From an uncultured Oscillospiraceae bacterium (lineage in GTDB: Bacteria; Bacillota; Clostridia; Oscillospirales; Oscillospiraceae), in NCBI GenBank assembly GCA_947625355.1, contig CANQOA010000012.1:1-48763 (forward strand): a DNA stretch of 48,763 nucleotides, in the 5' to 3' direction. How positions within the stretch are numbered: the stretch's first letter is position 1; each line of letters opens with the position of its first letter. The position numbers and the translations under genes are program-made. Under the pieces are notes generated by a model, which was given only the letters and a program-made list of their open reading frames with translations, had not been told where the DNA came from and ran no database searches. This document shows, piece after piece, positions 9,012-16,598 of this stretch.

Positions 9012-9040
9012 ATTATAATATGGGATATCTATCCATGCAA
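9012..9040 (-). promoter_or_regulatory. Promoter of the LRR surface-protein gene
   Basis: On the minus strand: TTGCAT (9040-9035), 17-bp spacer, TATAAT (9017-9012), preceded by an A-run flanked by G and C. It has the same design as the promoter at 10877-10905. Confidence 0.8.
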
Positions 9041-9069
9041 GCGGTTTTTTCCGCGCCCGGAAACAGAAC

Positions 9070-9095
9070 GGGCCGGGGGCGTTCGCCCCCGGCCC
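9070..9095 (-). terminator. Hairpin after the transglutaminase-domain gene
   Basis: Exact copy of the hairpin at 5160-5185: a 12-bp perfect stem, seven bases after the stop codon on the minus strand. Confidence 0.65.
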
Positions 9096-9500
9096 TGCCG
9101 CTCAGATCCCGATGTTTCCGGTCGCGTCCGTGTACGTGACCATGCCGTACTTGCCGTCGTGCTTGCTGTTCGAAACGACCCAGCCGTATCCCTCGGCCCA
9201 GTGCCGGCCGCCCCGGACGCGCCCCTGGGCGCTGGAGTCCGCCGCCGTCTCGAAGTAGTAAAGCCCGCCGGGCCACACGGTCTTGGTGTCCCGCGTGTGG
9301 GTCTTTTCGCTGTAGTAGCCCGTCACCCGCGGGCAGTCATACACGCCCGTGACCATGATGCCGTCCGCGTTCATGAAGTACCAGATGCCCCGGGCGCTCA
9401 TGACCCAGGTGTTCTTCACGGCCTCGCCGTCCAGGAAGTAATACCAGCTCTTGCCGTCGCTGCCCTTGGTCCAGCCATCGCCGGTGGAAGGCTCCCCCGG
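9070..9500 (-). repeat. Duplicated 3' module plus terminator, copy 2
   Basis: Partner of 5160-5590. It encodes the shared C-terminal wall-binding module and includes the terminator. Confidence 0.85.
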
Positions 9501-10793
9501 CGCGGGCGTCCCCGGCGACGGGGACGGGGCGGGCGTCACGGGCGGCGTTGCGCCGGGCACATAGTCCTGGGCGCTGACAGGGTATTCGCTCCTCCACGCG
9601 GCGGTGTTGAACGGAGGATCAAGGTCGTTGTGATCCGGGAAATTGTTCTCGCCCCGCAGGAAATACTCATAGCGGCTCCGCCCCGCATCCCAGGTGGAGT
9701 CCGCGTTGTAATACCGCCCGTCTATCTTGACGATATTCCAGGCGTGGGAGACGTTCGTGACGACGCGGCTGTCGATGCCCGACTCCAGGGCCAGGCGGTA
9801 CAGCAGCGCCGCGTAGCCCTGGCACACGCACGTACCGTTGATCAGCCCCGCATAGGCCGTGTACTGCAGCTTGTAGCTGTTGTCGCTGACATGGTAATCA
9901 TCGTAGGTGATATGGCTGCAGATGTAGTCATAGATGGCCTTTATGCGGCCATACTGGTCCTTGTTGTAGAGATTCAGCTGCCCCAGCAGACTTCTCACCG
10001 CGGCGTCCATCTCCCGCTCCTGGTCGGCGGTGGTGTAGTACAGCATGTAAAGGGTCATGCTCCAGCACTGCCGGCCGTTGTAAGTTGTCTTGAAGCCCGA
10101 GCCGGAATAGGCGCCAAACTGGCGGAGCAGATAGTCGCCCTCCGTGGGAACGCCGGTGTGCTCCACGGCCACGTCCATGATCTGGTTGGAGACGGTCTGA
10201 GAGCTGGAAATGGAAGTGGGGACGACGAAGCTGATCTGCACGACGCGGTTTTTCATCTGAGAGCGCATGTACTCCCCCGCCGTCTGGATGGAGCTGGCGT
10301 AATAGGTCGTGGCGCTGGGCGCCACGTCCGATGCCGGCGCCAGGCGCAGCAGCTCTTCTTCCGTGACGACGCCCTTGTACAGGGGGTTCACATAGACGAT
10401 CGTCTCCGCCGGTCCAGGCTCGGCAGCCTCCATCGGCTCGTCGGCCGCTTCCGGTTCGGTGGTCGCCTCCGGCTCAGCGGTCACCTCCGGCTCAGCGGTC
10501 GCTTCCGGTTCGGTGGTCGCCTCCGGCTCAGCGGTCACCTCCGGCTCAGCGGTCGCTTCCGGTTCCGTGGTCGCCTCCGGCTCTACCGGGGCGGGCTCTT
10601 CCGGGACAGGCTCTTCCGCAGGCGCCTCGCCCTCCGTCCCGGGCGCCGGCTCCGTTCCTTCCGAGACCTGGGGCTGCTGTTCCTGGGCCGAGATCTCCGG
10701 CAGCGCCGCCCCGCCCTCCGCGGCAAAGGCCGGGACCGCCATGCTCAGCGCCATCACCAGCGCCAGGAGCATGCTCAAAACGCGTTTTTTCAT
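9102..10793 (-). CDS. Secreted transglutaminase-like domain protein with wall-binding repeats
   Basis: 563 residues from the ATG at 10793, which has an AAGGAGATCAGG ribosome site and starts a clean signal peptide (MKKRVLSMLLALVMALSM...VPAFAAEG). An acidic TEPEA/TAEPEV repeat spacer follows. A transglutaminase-core fold has the expected triad: Cys324 in CQGYA, His350 in SHAWN and Asp365 in ADSTWD. After a Pro-rich linker comes the same C-terminal wall-binding module as in the LRR protein. The family usually acts as surface cysteine peptidases or cross-linkers; the substrate is unknown. It probably sits on the cell wall beside the LRR protein and is expressed from a matching promoter. Confidence 0.85.
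   Translation of the reverse strand: MKKRVLSMLLALVMALSMAVPAFAAEGGAALPEISAQEQQPQVSEGTEPAPGTEGEAPAEEPVPEEPAPVEPEATTEPEATAEPEVTAEPEATTEPEATAEPEVTAEPEATTEPEAADEPMEAAEPGPAETIVYVNPLYKGVVTEEELLRLAPASDVAPSATTYYASSIQTAGEYMRSQMKNRVVQISFVVPTSISSSQTVSNQIMDVAVEHTGVPTEGDYLLRQFGAYSGSGFKTTYNGRQCWSMTLYMLYYTTADQEREMDAAVRSLLGQLNLYNKDQYGRIKAIYDYICSHITYDDYHVSDNSYKLQYTAYAGLINGTCVCQGYAALLYRLALESGIDSRVVTNVSHAWNIVKIDGRYYNADSTWDAGRSRYEYFLRGENNFPDHNDLDPPFNTAAWRSEYPVSAQDYVPGATPPVTPAPSPSPGTPAPGEPSTGDGWTKGSDGKSWYYFLDGEAVKNTWVMSARGIWYFMNADGIMVTGVYDCPRVTGYYSEKTHTRDTKTVWPGGLYYFETAADSSAQGRVRGGRHWAEGYGWVVSNSKHDGKYGMVTYTDATGNIGI
10429..10590 (-). repeat. 18-bp repeats encoding TEPEA/TAEPEV spacer
   Basis: Tandem 18-bp units encode a Glu/Pro-rich flexible spacer just after the signal peptide. 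They are related to the array at 5874-6033 but sit at the opposite end of the protein. Confidence 0.8.
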
Positions 10794-10876
10794 CCTGATC
10801 TCCTTCCCCCCGCCTGTTCCGCGCTCCGCATCCTGCCCGCGCCGACGGGACGGCAAAAATTGGTTTATATGCAATC

Positions 10877-10905
10877 ATTATAGTGTCCCGCCGTCGATCA
10901 TGCAA
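10877..10905 (-). promoter_or_regulatory. Promoter of the transglutaminase-domain gene
   Basis: On the minus strand: TTGCAT (10905-10900), 17-bp spacer, TATAAT (10882-10877), preceded by a 7-base A-run between G and C. This matches the promoter at 9012-9040. Confidence 0.85.
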
Positions 10906-11010
10906 GGTTTTTTTCCCGAGGACGCCGCCCCTTTTGAGGGGCGCTTTCCCCTTCTGGGCGTTTTGCTCACAAACGCGGGTTTTGGCGCGTAGAATTGTGA
11001 AGAATTGCCC

Positions 11011-11039
11011 TTGTATTTCCGCACAAGTGGTGGTACACT
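11011..11039 (+). promoter_or_regulatory. Promoter of the antiporter gene
   Basis: TTGTAT (11011-11016), 17-bp spacer, TACACT (11034-11039). The implied start (~11046) excludes the upstream in-frame start codon at 11005. Confidence 0.65.
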
Positions 11040-11091
11040 GATCAACCACGCGAAAAGCGCGGCAACTATATCTCGGAAATCAGGTATCACA

Positions 11092-12447
11092 ATGGAAACC
11101 CTTCTTCTCGTATCGATCGCCATTCTGGCGGGCCTGATGATGACCCGTATCTCCAACCTGGCCAAGCTGCCCACGGTGACCGCCTATCTGGTCTCCGGCG
11201 TGCTGATCGGCCCCTTCGGCCTGGGCGCGCTGGGCTTTGGCTTCACCTCCACCGGCACGGCGGAGGGCCTGGACCTGGCCTCGGAGATCGCGCTGGGCTT
11301 TATCGCCTTCTCCATCGGCAGCGAATTCCGTCTCAAGGAGCTGAAGGCCGTGGGCCGGCAGACCGCCGTGGTGGGCGTGCTGCAGGCGCTGACGGCCACC
11401 GTCTTTGTGGACGCGGCGCTGTATGTTTTCCATCTGCTGCGGCCGGACATCCTCACCACCGCCCAGGCGCTGACCCTGGGGGCCATCGCCACCGCCACCG
11501 CCCCCGCCGCCACGCTGATGGTGGTGCGCCAGTATAAGGCCAAGGGCCCGCTGACCAGCCTGCTGCTGCCGGTGGTGGCCCTGGACGACGCGGTGGGCCT
11601 GGTGGTGTTCGCGGTGTCCTTCGGTCTGGCCAAGACCCTGGTCACCGGCACCACCGATCTGATCTCGATCTTGGTCAACCCCCTGGTGGAGATCGCCGCC
11701 TCCTTGGTGCTGGGCGCGGCGCTGGGCTGGGTGCTGACCCAGCTGGAGCGGCTTTTCAACTCCAATACCAACCGGCTGAACATGACCATCGCCTTCGTGT
11801 TCCTGACGGTGGCCCTGTCCATGGCGGAGTTCCAGGTGGGGCCCGTGACGGTGGGCTTTTCCTCCCTGCTGGTGTGCATGATGCTGGGCACGATATTCTG
11901 CAACTGCTGCCCGCTGAGCCATGACCTGATGTATCTGGCGGACAAGTGGTCCAGCCCGGTGCTGGCGCTGTTTTTCGTGCTGTGCGGCGCGGAGCTGGAT
12001 CTGGGCGTGTTCGCCTCCGGGGCCATCGTGATGGTGGGGCTGGTGTATATCGCCGCCCGTTCCGCCGGCAAATACCTGGGCGCCCGGTTCTCCGCCCGGA
12101 TCACCCACTGCTCGCCGGAGATCCAGAAATATCTGGGCGTGACGCTGCTGCCCCAGGCGGGCGTGGCCCTTGGCATGTGCACCACCGCCATGCAGTTGGG
12201 CTCCCAGGGCGCCCTCATCCGCAACATCACCCTGTTCGCGGTGCTGATCTATGAGCTGGTGGGTCCGCTGCTGACCAAGCTGGCGCTGCAGGCCTCCGGG
12301 GACATCCAGCCCAAGAGCGAGGAGGTCACCCAGCGCCGGGCCCGGAAGCTGGCCGACGCCGGCGCCTCCGATCCCGTTCCCCGCCGGGAGCGGGTCCGCC
12401 GCTCCCCCGCCCTCCGCACCGGACACAGGGCCCACGCCCACAAGTAA
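11092..12447 (+). CDS. CPA2-type cation:proton antiporter
   Basis: 451 residues with about 12 hydrophobic segments, beginning METLLLVSIAILAGLMM. The family signature near the start (LAKLPTVTAYLVSGVLIGPFGLG) and the long Na_H_Exchanger fold place it in the Kef/NapA-like CPA2 group. It would exchange Na+ or K+ for protons across the membrane. No C-terminal TrkA-N nucleotide-binding domain is present; the protein ends in a basic tail of ~45 residues, so KefB/C-type gating is not expected. The start at 11092 is chosen because the promoter lies downstream of the more upstream ATG; the ribosome site is weak. Ion specificity cannot be read from the sequence. Monocistronic, ending at a strong terminator. 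Confidence 0.8.
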   Translation: METLLLVSIAILAGLMMTRISNLAKLPTVTAYLVSGVLIGPFGLGALGFGFTSTGTAEGLDLASEIALGFIAFSIGSEFRLKELKAVGRQTAVVGVLQALTATVFVDAALYVFHLLRPDILTTAQALTLGAIATATAPAATLMVVRQYKAKGPLTSLLLPVVALDDAVGLVVFAVSFGLAKTLVTGTTDLISILVNPLVEIAASLVLGAALGWVLTQLERLFNSNTNRLNMTIAFVFLTVALSMAEFQVGPVTVGFSSLLVCMMLGTIFCNCCPLSHDLMYLADKWSSPVLALFFVLCGAELDLGVFASGAIVMVGLVYIAARSAGKYLGARFSARITHCSPEIQKYLGVTLLPQAGVALGMCTTAMQLGSQGALIRNITLFAVLIYELVGPLLTKLALQASGDIQPKSEEVTQRRARKLADAGASDPVPRRERVRRSPALRTGHRAHAHK

Positions 12448-12463
12448 AAAACTCGGACAAAAA

Positions 12464-12485
12464 CCGCCTCCCGGCCGGGAGGCGG
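12464..12485. terminator. Bidirectional terminator
   Basis: Perfect 22-bp palindrome with an A-run before it and a T-run after it, between the convergent antiporter and carbonic anhydrase genes. It should work in both directions. Confidence 0.85.
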
Positions 12486-12547
12486 TTTTCGCGTCTGAAA
12501 AGCGATATGCGTTCTTTCCATGACGGGGATGCCAGAGCGCGCCGCGC

Positions 12548-13057
12548 TCACTTCCCCGCCATATAGGCGTTCTTCCGGGCCACATAGCCCTGGGCGTTGG
12601 CCAGATTCGTCTCCTTCTGGCCCAGCCGGTCGGTCTTTGCCACCTTGGCGGGAGTGCCCAGCATCAGCGAATAGGCAGGCGCCTGGGTCCGGGCGGTGAC
12701 CACGGCCCCGGCTCCCACGATGGACCAGTCCCCCAGCACCGCCTCGTCCAGCACGACGGCGCCCATGCCCACCAGCACGCCGTTGCCCACGGTGCAGCCG
12801 TGGACCACCGCGTTGTGGCCGATGGTCACGTCCTCCCCGATGGTCAGGGGGTGACCCGGATCGCAGTGGAGGGTGGCGTTGTCCTGGACGTTGGAGCCCC
12901 GGCCCACCACGATGGGCTCGTTGTCCCCCCGGAGCACCGCCCCGAACCAGACGGAGGCGTCCGGCCCGACGGTCACGTCGCCGATGAGCGTGGCGTTGGG
13001 CGCGATGAACGCGGTGGGGTCCACCGAGGGGGTCTTGCCTTTATATGTGATGATCAT
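12548..13057 (-). CDS. Gamma-class carbonic anhydrase family protein
   Basis: 169 residues of left-handed beta-helix hexapeptide repeats (IGDVTVGPDASVWFGAVLRGD). The three metal-binding histidines of the gamma-CA/PaaY/YrdA family are present: His64 (NATLHCD), His81 and His86 (IGHNAVVHGC). The active form is expected to be a trimer with metal sites between subunits. Many members have weak or no anhydrase activity, so CO2 hydration is a family inference. A good ribosome site (AAGGAGA) and a consensus promoter precede it. It is divergent from the TSUP exporter gene. Confidence 0.88.
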   Translation of the reverse strand: MIITYKGKTPSVDPTAFIAPNATLIGDVTVGPDASVWFGAVLRGDNEPIVVGRGSNVQDNATLHCDPGHPLTIGEDVTIGHNAVVHGCTVGNGVLVGMGAVVLDEAVLGDWSIVGAGAVVTARTQAPAYSLMLGTPAKVAKTDRLGQKETNLANAQGYVARKNAYMAGK

Positions 13058-13108
13058 AGTGCATGTTCTCCTTGCATTTTACGCGCGCCGCAGGTATAGT
13101 ATAGGGAA

Positions 13109-13137
13109 ATTATAATGAAAAACGCGAGCCCTGTCAA
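13109..13137 (-). promoter_or_regulatory. Promoter of the gamma carbonic anhydrase gene
   Basis: On the minus strand: TTGACA (13137-13132), 17-bp spacer, TATAAT (13114-13109). The -10 lies in the palindrome ATTATAAT (13109-13116), so it also reads as a -10 on the plus strand toward 13156, although no good plus-strand -35 is visible. Confidence 0.85.
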
Positions 13138-13155
13138 CCGGGGCGAGGAGGACCT

Positions 13156-13920
13156 ATGCCGACCTGGATGCAATATGCCATCGTCTGCCCGCTGATCTTT
13201 CTGGGCGGCTTTTTGGACGCCATCGCCGGCGGCGGCGGGCTCATCTCCCTGCCGGCCTACCTCATCGCCGGCTTCCCCGTCCACGTGAGTATCGGCACCA
13301 ATAAGCTCAGCTCCACCATCGGCACCACCATCACCACCTGGAAGTTCTGGAAGCGGGGCTATATCCGGCCGAAGCTGAGCCTGATCTGCGCGCTGTGCGC
13401 GCTGGTGGGCTCCTCCGTGGGCGCCAACATCGCCATGCACCTGTCCGACCGGGTGTTCAAGCCGCTGCTGCTGGTGATCCTGCCGCTGACAGCGCTGTAC
13501 GTGTTCCGCACCAAGACCATCGGCGCCAGCGAAAAGGACGCCCTGCCCCCCGCCCGGACCGCCCTCATCTGCGCCGCCGTCGCCCTGGGGATGGGCACCT
13601 ACGACGGCTTCTACGGCCCCGGCTCCGGCACGTTCATGCTCCTGCTGCTCACCGGCGCGGCCCACCTGAGCCTCAACGACGCCGCCGGCACCACCAAGGT
13701 CATCAACCTCTGCTCCAACATCGCCGCCCTCACCACCTATCTTCTCAACGGCCAGGGCAACATCCCCCTGGGCCTGACCGCCGGCCTGTTCGGCATCGCC
13801 GGGTGCTCTCTCGGCGTGCGCTGCTTCTCCCAGCGGGGCTCCCGGATCGTCAAGCCCCTGATCGCCGTGGTGCTGGGCATCTGCTTCGTGCGGGTGATTT
13901 GGGAGATGGCCGCCGGCTGA
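13156..13920 (+). CDS. TSUP family (TauE/SafE) membrane exporter
   Basis: 254 residues, about eight hydrophobic segments and the TauE/SafE hallmarks GGFLDAIAGGGGLISLP near the N terminus and GFYGPGSGTFM in the second half, reflecting the internal duplication of the family. Members move sulfite, sulfoacetate or other organic sulfur anions; the substrate here is unknown. The start is supported by a GAGGAGG site seven bases upstream. It ends before a terminator at 13940-13965. Confidence 0.88.
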   Translation: MPTWMQYAIVCPLIFLGGFLDAIAGGGGLISLPAYLIAGFPVHVSIGTNKLSSTIGTTITTWKFWKRGYIRPKLSLICALCALVGSSVGANIAMHLSDRVFKPLLLVILPLTALYVFRTKTIGASEKDALPPARTALICAAVALGMGTYDGFYGPGSGTFMLLLLTGAAHLSLNDAAGTTKVINLCSNIAALTTYLLNGQGNIPLGLTAGLFGIAGCSLGVRCFSQRGSRIVKPLIAVVLGICFVRVIWEMAAG

Positions 13921-13939
13921 ATGACGCTCCACTACCTCC

Positions 13940-13965
13940 AAAACGCCTCCTTCGGGAGGCGTTTT
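13940..13965 (+). terminator. Intrinsic terminator after the TSUP gene
   Basis: 11-bp stem (13940-13950 with 13955-13965), TTCG loop, T-rich 3' side. Confidence 0.9.
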
Positions 13966-14156
13966 CGTTTTAAAAAAAGCCTAAATCCCCGTTCACGATT
14001 CGTTCATATTTTCCTCTTACCATGGTCACAGTTACAAAAAACAACAAATTAAACAAATCTTAAAGATCTTGATGCCAAACCGATGCCGTGGAGCGGTAAA
14101 GTATCCTCACCGGGCGGGAACAGGCCCGGTAGACTGGAGAAACGGAGGTCGATCCG

Positions 14157-15278
14157 ATGCGTTTTGTCAACGACGGCGCCTCGATGCGCCTTTATGCAGA
14201 GTTTCTGGGCCGCCATGAGCGGTGCCATTTCCAGCAGAGCCCCGAGTGGGCCCGCGTGAAAGAGAATTGGAAAAACGAGGTCGTCCTGGCGGAGGACGCC
14301 CAGGGGAACATCAAGGGCGGCATGAGCGTGCTGATCCGGAAGATCCCCCTGTTCGGGAACCTGATGTACTGCCCCAGAGGACCCGTGTGCGACACCGGCG
14401 ACGCGGACAGTCTGCGTCAGCTGCTGGAGGGCGCGGAGCTGCTGGCCATGAAGTACAACGCCATGGCCCTGCGCATGGAGCCGGACATCCCCGCCTCCGA
14501 CGGGGCGTTCCGCGCCGCCGTGGAGGACCTGGGCTGCCGGGTCCGGGAGCCCATGGATACCGGGGACCTGATCCAGCCCCGGCAGGTGTTCCGGCTGGAC
14601 CTGCGGGGCAAGAGCGAGGCGGACGTCCTGGCCGGCTTCCACCGCAAGGCCCGCTACGGCATCCGCGTGGCCCAGCGCCGGGGCGTGACGGTCCGCGTCG
14701 GGACCCGGGAGGACCTTCCGGCGTTCCACGCGCTGCTGGCCGAGACCGGCCGCCGGGACGGCTTTCTGGTACGGCCGCTGAGCTATTTGGAGCGGATGTG
14801 GGACGAACTGGGCCCGGAGCACATGGCTCTGCTGCTGGCCACCTGCGGCGGCGAGCTCATCGCCGGCGCCATCCCGGTGTTCTACGGGCGAAAGACCTGG
14901 TATGCCTTCGGCGCCAGCTCTGACCGGCGGCGGGACACCATGGCCAGCTATTTGCTGCAGTGGGAGATGATCCGGGGCGCGCTGGCCCGGGGCGACCAGG
15001 TCTACGACCTGCGGGGCATCCTGGAGAAGGCCGATCCCGGCAACGGGCTCTATCTCTTCAAGAGCCGCTTCGGCGGGGAGCTGGTGTCGTTCGTCGGGGA
15101 GGTCTACGCGCCTTACCGCCCTGTGGCCTACCGGCTGTACCGGCTGGCGGAGCGGGCCTATATGGCCCTCCGGGACCGCTATACCACCCGGCTGCACCGC
15201 GCTCCGGCGCCCACGGCGGAGCCCCGGCCCCGCTCCTGGGGCATCCCCGCCGGGGCGGGCGCACACACCGGGCCCTGA
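14157..15278 (+). CDS. FemAB-family peptidoglycan bridge aminoacyltransferase
   Basis: 373 residues. The paired GNAT-like layout of FemX/FmhB-type enzymes is recognisable: FQQSPEWARVKENW near residue 26, FHRKARYGIRVAQRRGV in the middle, and GASSDRRRDTMASYLLQWEMI with YDLRGI in the second half. Such enzymes add the first amino acid(s) of the cross-bridge to lipid II from aminoacyl-tRNA at the cytoplasmic membrane face; which residue is added cannot be told. A GGAGG site lies 9 bases before the ATG. The ~190-bp upstream stretch is AT-rich but I see no convincing promoter in it. A strong terminator follows, so the gene is a single unit. Confidence 0.85.
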   Translation: MRFVNDGASMRLYAEFLGRHERCHFQQSPEWARVKENWKNEVVLAEDAQGNIKGGMSVLIRKIPLFGNLMYCPRGPVCDTGDADSLRQLLEGAELLAMKYNAMALRMEPDIPASDGAFRAAVEDLGCRVREPMDTGDLIQPRQVFRLDLRGKSEADVLAGFHRKARYGIRVAQRRGVTVRVGTREDLPAFHALLAETGRRDGFLVRPLSYLERMWDELGPEHMALLLATCGGELIAGAIPVFYGRKTWYAFGASSDRRRDTMASYLLQWEMIRGALARGDQVYDLRGILEKADPGNGLYLFKSRFGGELVSFVGEVYAPYRPVAYRLYRLAERAYMALRDRYTTRLHRAPAPTAEPRPRSWGIPAGAGAHTGP

Positions 15279-15324
15279 GCGCATATCATGAACTGTGACA
15301 GCATTCATGTCCTCCTTCCTTTGG

Positions 15325-15362
15325 CAGCCTGTCCGGGCTCTGTTCCGGGCAGGCTGTTTTTT
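15325..15362 (+). terminator. Intrinsic terminator after the FemAB gene
   Basis: CAGCCTG pairs with CAGGCTG (15325-15331/15350-15356), with an inner CCGG pairing, followed by six T. It insulates the downstream aro promoter. Confidence 0.85.
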
Positions 15363-15384
15363 GCGGCGAACGGCGCGAAATCCG

Positions 15385-15413
15385 TTGACAAGCGGCTAGA
15401 TCGGTATTATAAT
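15385..15413 (+). promoter_or_regulatory. Promoter of the aromatic amino acid operon
   Basis: Perfect consensus: TTGACA (15385-15390), 17-bp spacer, TATAAT (15408-15413). The start is expected near 15420, just before the leader-peptide ribosome site AAAGGAG (15427-15433). Confidence 0.92.
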
Positions 15414-15442
15414 GCCTTTAGCTTTTTAAAGGAGCGCATCCC

Positions 15443-15499
15443 ATGACCAAGACTTTCTTCGCCAGCTACTTTACCTACTATTACTTTTCCGAAAAGTAA
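15443..15499 (+). CDS. Phe/Tyr-rich leader peptide of the aro operon
   Basis: An 18-residue reading frame, MTKTFFASYFTYYYFSEK, starts nine bases after AAAGGAG and ends in tandem stops TAA TAG. Eight of its 18 residues are aromatic (four Phe, four Tyr), with a Tyr-Tyr-Tyr-Phe run at 12-15. Its 3' half lies in a perfect 11-bp hairpin (15478-15502), and a terminator follows at 15544-15576, just ahead of aroF. This is the layout of ribosome-mediated attenuators such as pheL in enteric bacteria. When charged tRNA-Phe or tRNA-Tyr is scarce, a stalled ribosome would open the hairpin and allow an antiterminator. The peptide probably has no function beyond being translated. Such leaders are uncommon in Firmicutes, where T-boxes usually do this job; none is visible here. 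Confidence 0.85.
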   Translation: MTKTFFASYFTYYYFSEK

Positions 15500-15502
15500 T
15501 AG
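15478..15502 (+). promoter_or_regulatory. Leader hairpin overlapping the control codons (pause/protector stem)
   Basis: Arms 15478-15488 and 15492-15502 are perfectly complementary (11 bp, 3-nt loop) and cover codons from Tyr12 through the stop. A candidate antiterminator pairs 15509-15516 (GTGCTGCG) with 15549-15556 (TGCGGCAC), eight pairs including two G-U. It would enclose a small stem at ~15523-15539 and occupy the 5' arm of the terminator. Folding was done by eye. Confidence 0.65.
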
Positions 15503-15543
15503 CGATCGGTGCTGCGAAAAAAGGCTTACAAACGTAACCACAG

Positions 15544-15576
15544 AGCTGTGCGGCACAAGAGCCGCACAGCTTTTTT
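15544..15576 (+). terminator. Attenuator terminator upstream of aroF
   Basis: Perfect 11-bp stem (15544-15554 with 15561-15571), 6-nt loop, then a run of T. It lies between the leader peptide and the aroF ribosome site, so it must be bypassed for operon expression. Confidence 0.9.
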
Positions 15577-15593
15577 GCAAAGGAGAAGCCCAC

Positions 15594-16598
15594 ATGATAA
15601 CCGTCTTGAAACCCAACACCACCGAAGAGCAGCGGGACCACCTGATCCACTGGATGGAGAGCCAGGGCGTCCAGGTCCATGTGTCTCAAGGCAGCGAGTA
15701 CACCATCCTGGGCCTGGTGGGCGACACCGCCCACATCGACACGGAGTTGCTGGAGAGCCTGGAGATCGTCCAGTCCGTGAAGCGGGTGAGCGAGCCCTTC
15801 AAGAAGTGCAACCGCAAGTTCCACCCGGAGGACTCCGTCATCGACGCCGGCGGCGTGCCCATCGGCGGCGGCCACTTTGCCGTCATCGCCGGGCCCTGCT
15901 CCGTGGAGAGCCACGACCAGATCATCGGCATCGCCGAGTCCGTGAAGCAGAGCGGCGCGAAGCTCCTGCGGGGCGGCGCCTTCAAGCCCCGGACCAGCCC
16001 CTATGACTTCCAGGGCCTGCACGCCACGGGCCTGGAGCTGCTCAGCGAGGCCAAGAAGGCCACGGGCCTGCCCATCGTGTCGGAGATCATGGATCTGCGG
16101 GATCTGGACCTTTTCGAGGACGTGGACGTGCTGCAGGTGGGCGCCCGGAACATGCAGAATTTCGAGATGCTGAAGGGCCTGGGCCGCACCGGCAAGACCA
16201 TCCTGCTCAAGCGGGGCCTGGCCAATACCCTGAAGGAGCTGCTCATGAGCGCCGAGTACATCATGGCCGGCGGCAACGAGAACGTGATCCTCTGCGAGCG
16301 GGGCATCCGCACCTATGAGACCTACACCCGCAACACCCTGGACTTGAGCTGCGTGCCGGTGCTGCACGAACTGAGCCATCTGCCCGTGGTGGTGGACCCC
16401 AGCCACGCCACCGGCCACTCCTACCTGGTGCCCTCCATGGCCCTGGCGGCGGCCGCCGCCGGCGCGGACGGCATCATGGTGGAGGTGCACAACGACCCGG
16501 CCCATGCCCTGTGCGACGGGGCCCAGAGCCTGACCCCGGCCCAGTTCGCCGAGCTGATGGGCCAGATGAAGCGCATTTTGGAGGTCGTGCGGCCATGA
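15594..16598 (+). CDS. aroF: 3-deoxy-7-phosphoheptulonate (DAHP) synthase
   Basis: 334 residues. It condenses phosphoenolpyruvate and erythrose 4-phosphate, the entry step of the shikimate pathway. The N-terminal ~80 residues are the ferredoxin-like regulatory domain of Thermotoga/Bacillus-type (I-beta) enzymes, which in relatives binds Phe or Tyr for feedback inhibition. The TIM-barrel follows, with GPCSVES (~residue 100), [12 protein letters not shown] and [10 protein letters not shown]. An AAAGGAG site precedes the ATG. First gene of the operon behind the attenuator; its TGA overlaps the tyrA ATG. Control of the committed step by both the leader peptide and allostery is likely. Confidence 0.95.
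   Translation: MITVLKPNTTEEQRDHLIHWMESQGVQVHVSQGSEYTILGLVGDTAHIDTELLESLEIVQSVKRVSEPFKKCNRKFHPEDSVIDAGGVPIGGGHFAVIAGPCSVESHDQIIGIAESVKQSGAKLLRGGAFKPRTSPYDFQGLHATGLELLSEAKKATGLPIVSEIMDLRDLDLFEDVDVLQVGARNMQNFEMLKGLGRTGKTILLKRGLANTLKELLMSAEYIMAGGNENVILCERGIRTYETYTRNTLDLSCVPVLHELSHLPVVVDPSHATGHSYLVPSMALAAAAAGADGIMVEVHNDPAHALCDGAQSLTPAQFAELMGQMKRILEVVRP

Noticed and set aside
13966-14156. Promoter or small gene in the 190-bp AT-rich gap before the FemAB gene
   Set aside because: No -35/-10 pair with acceptable spacing and no coding frame found. A 7-bp stem at ~14110-14131 lacks a U-run.
15414-15593. T-box leader for the aro operon
   Set aside because: The leader is short, the conserved T-box sequence is absent, and the short peptide frame plus terminator explains the region better.
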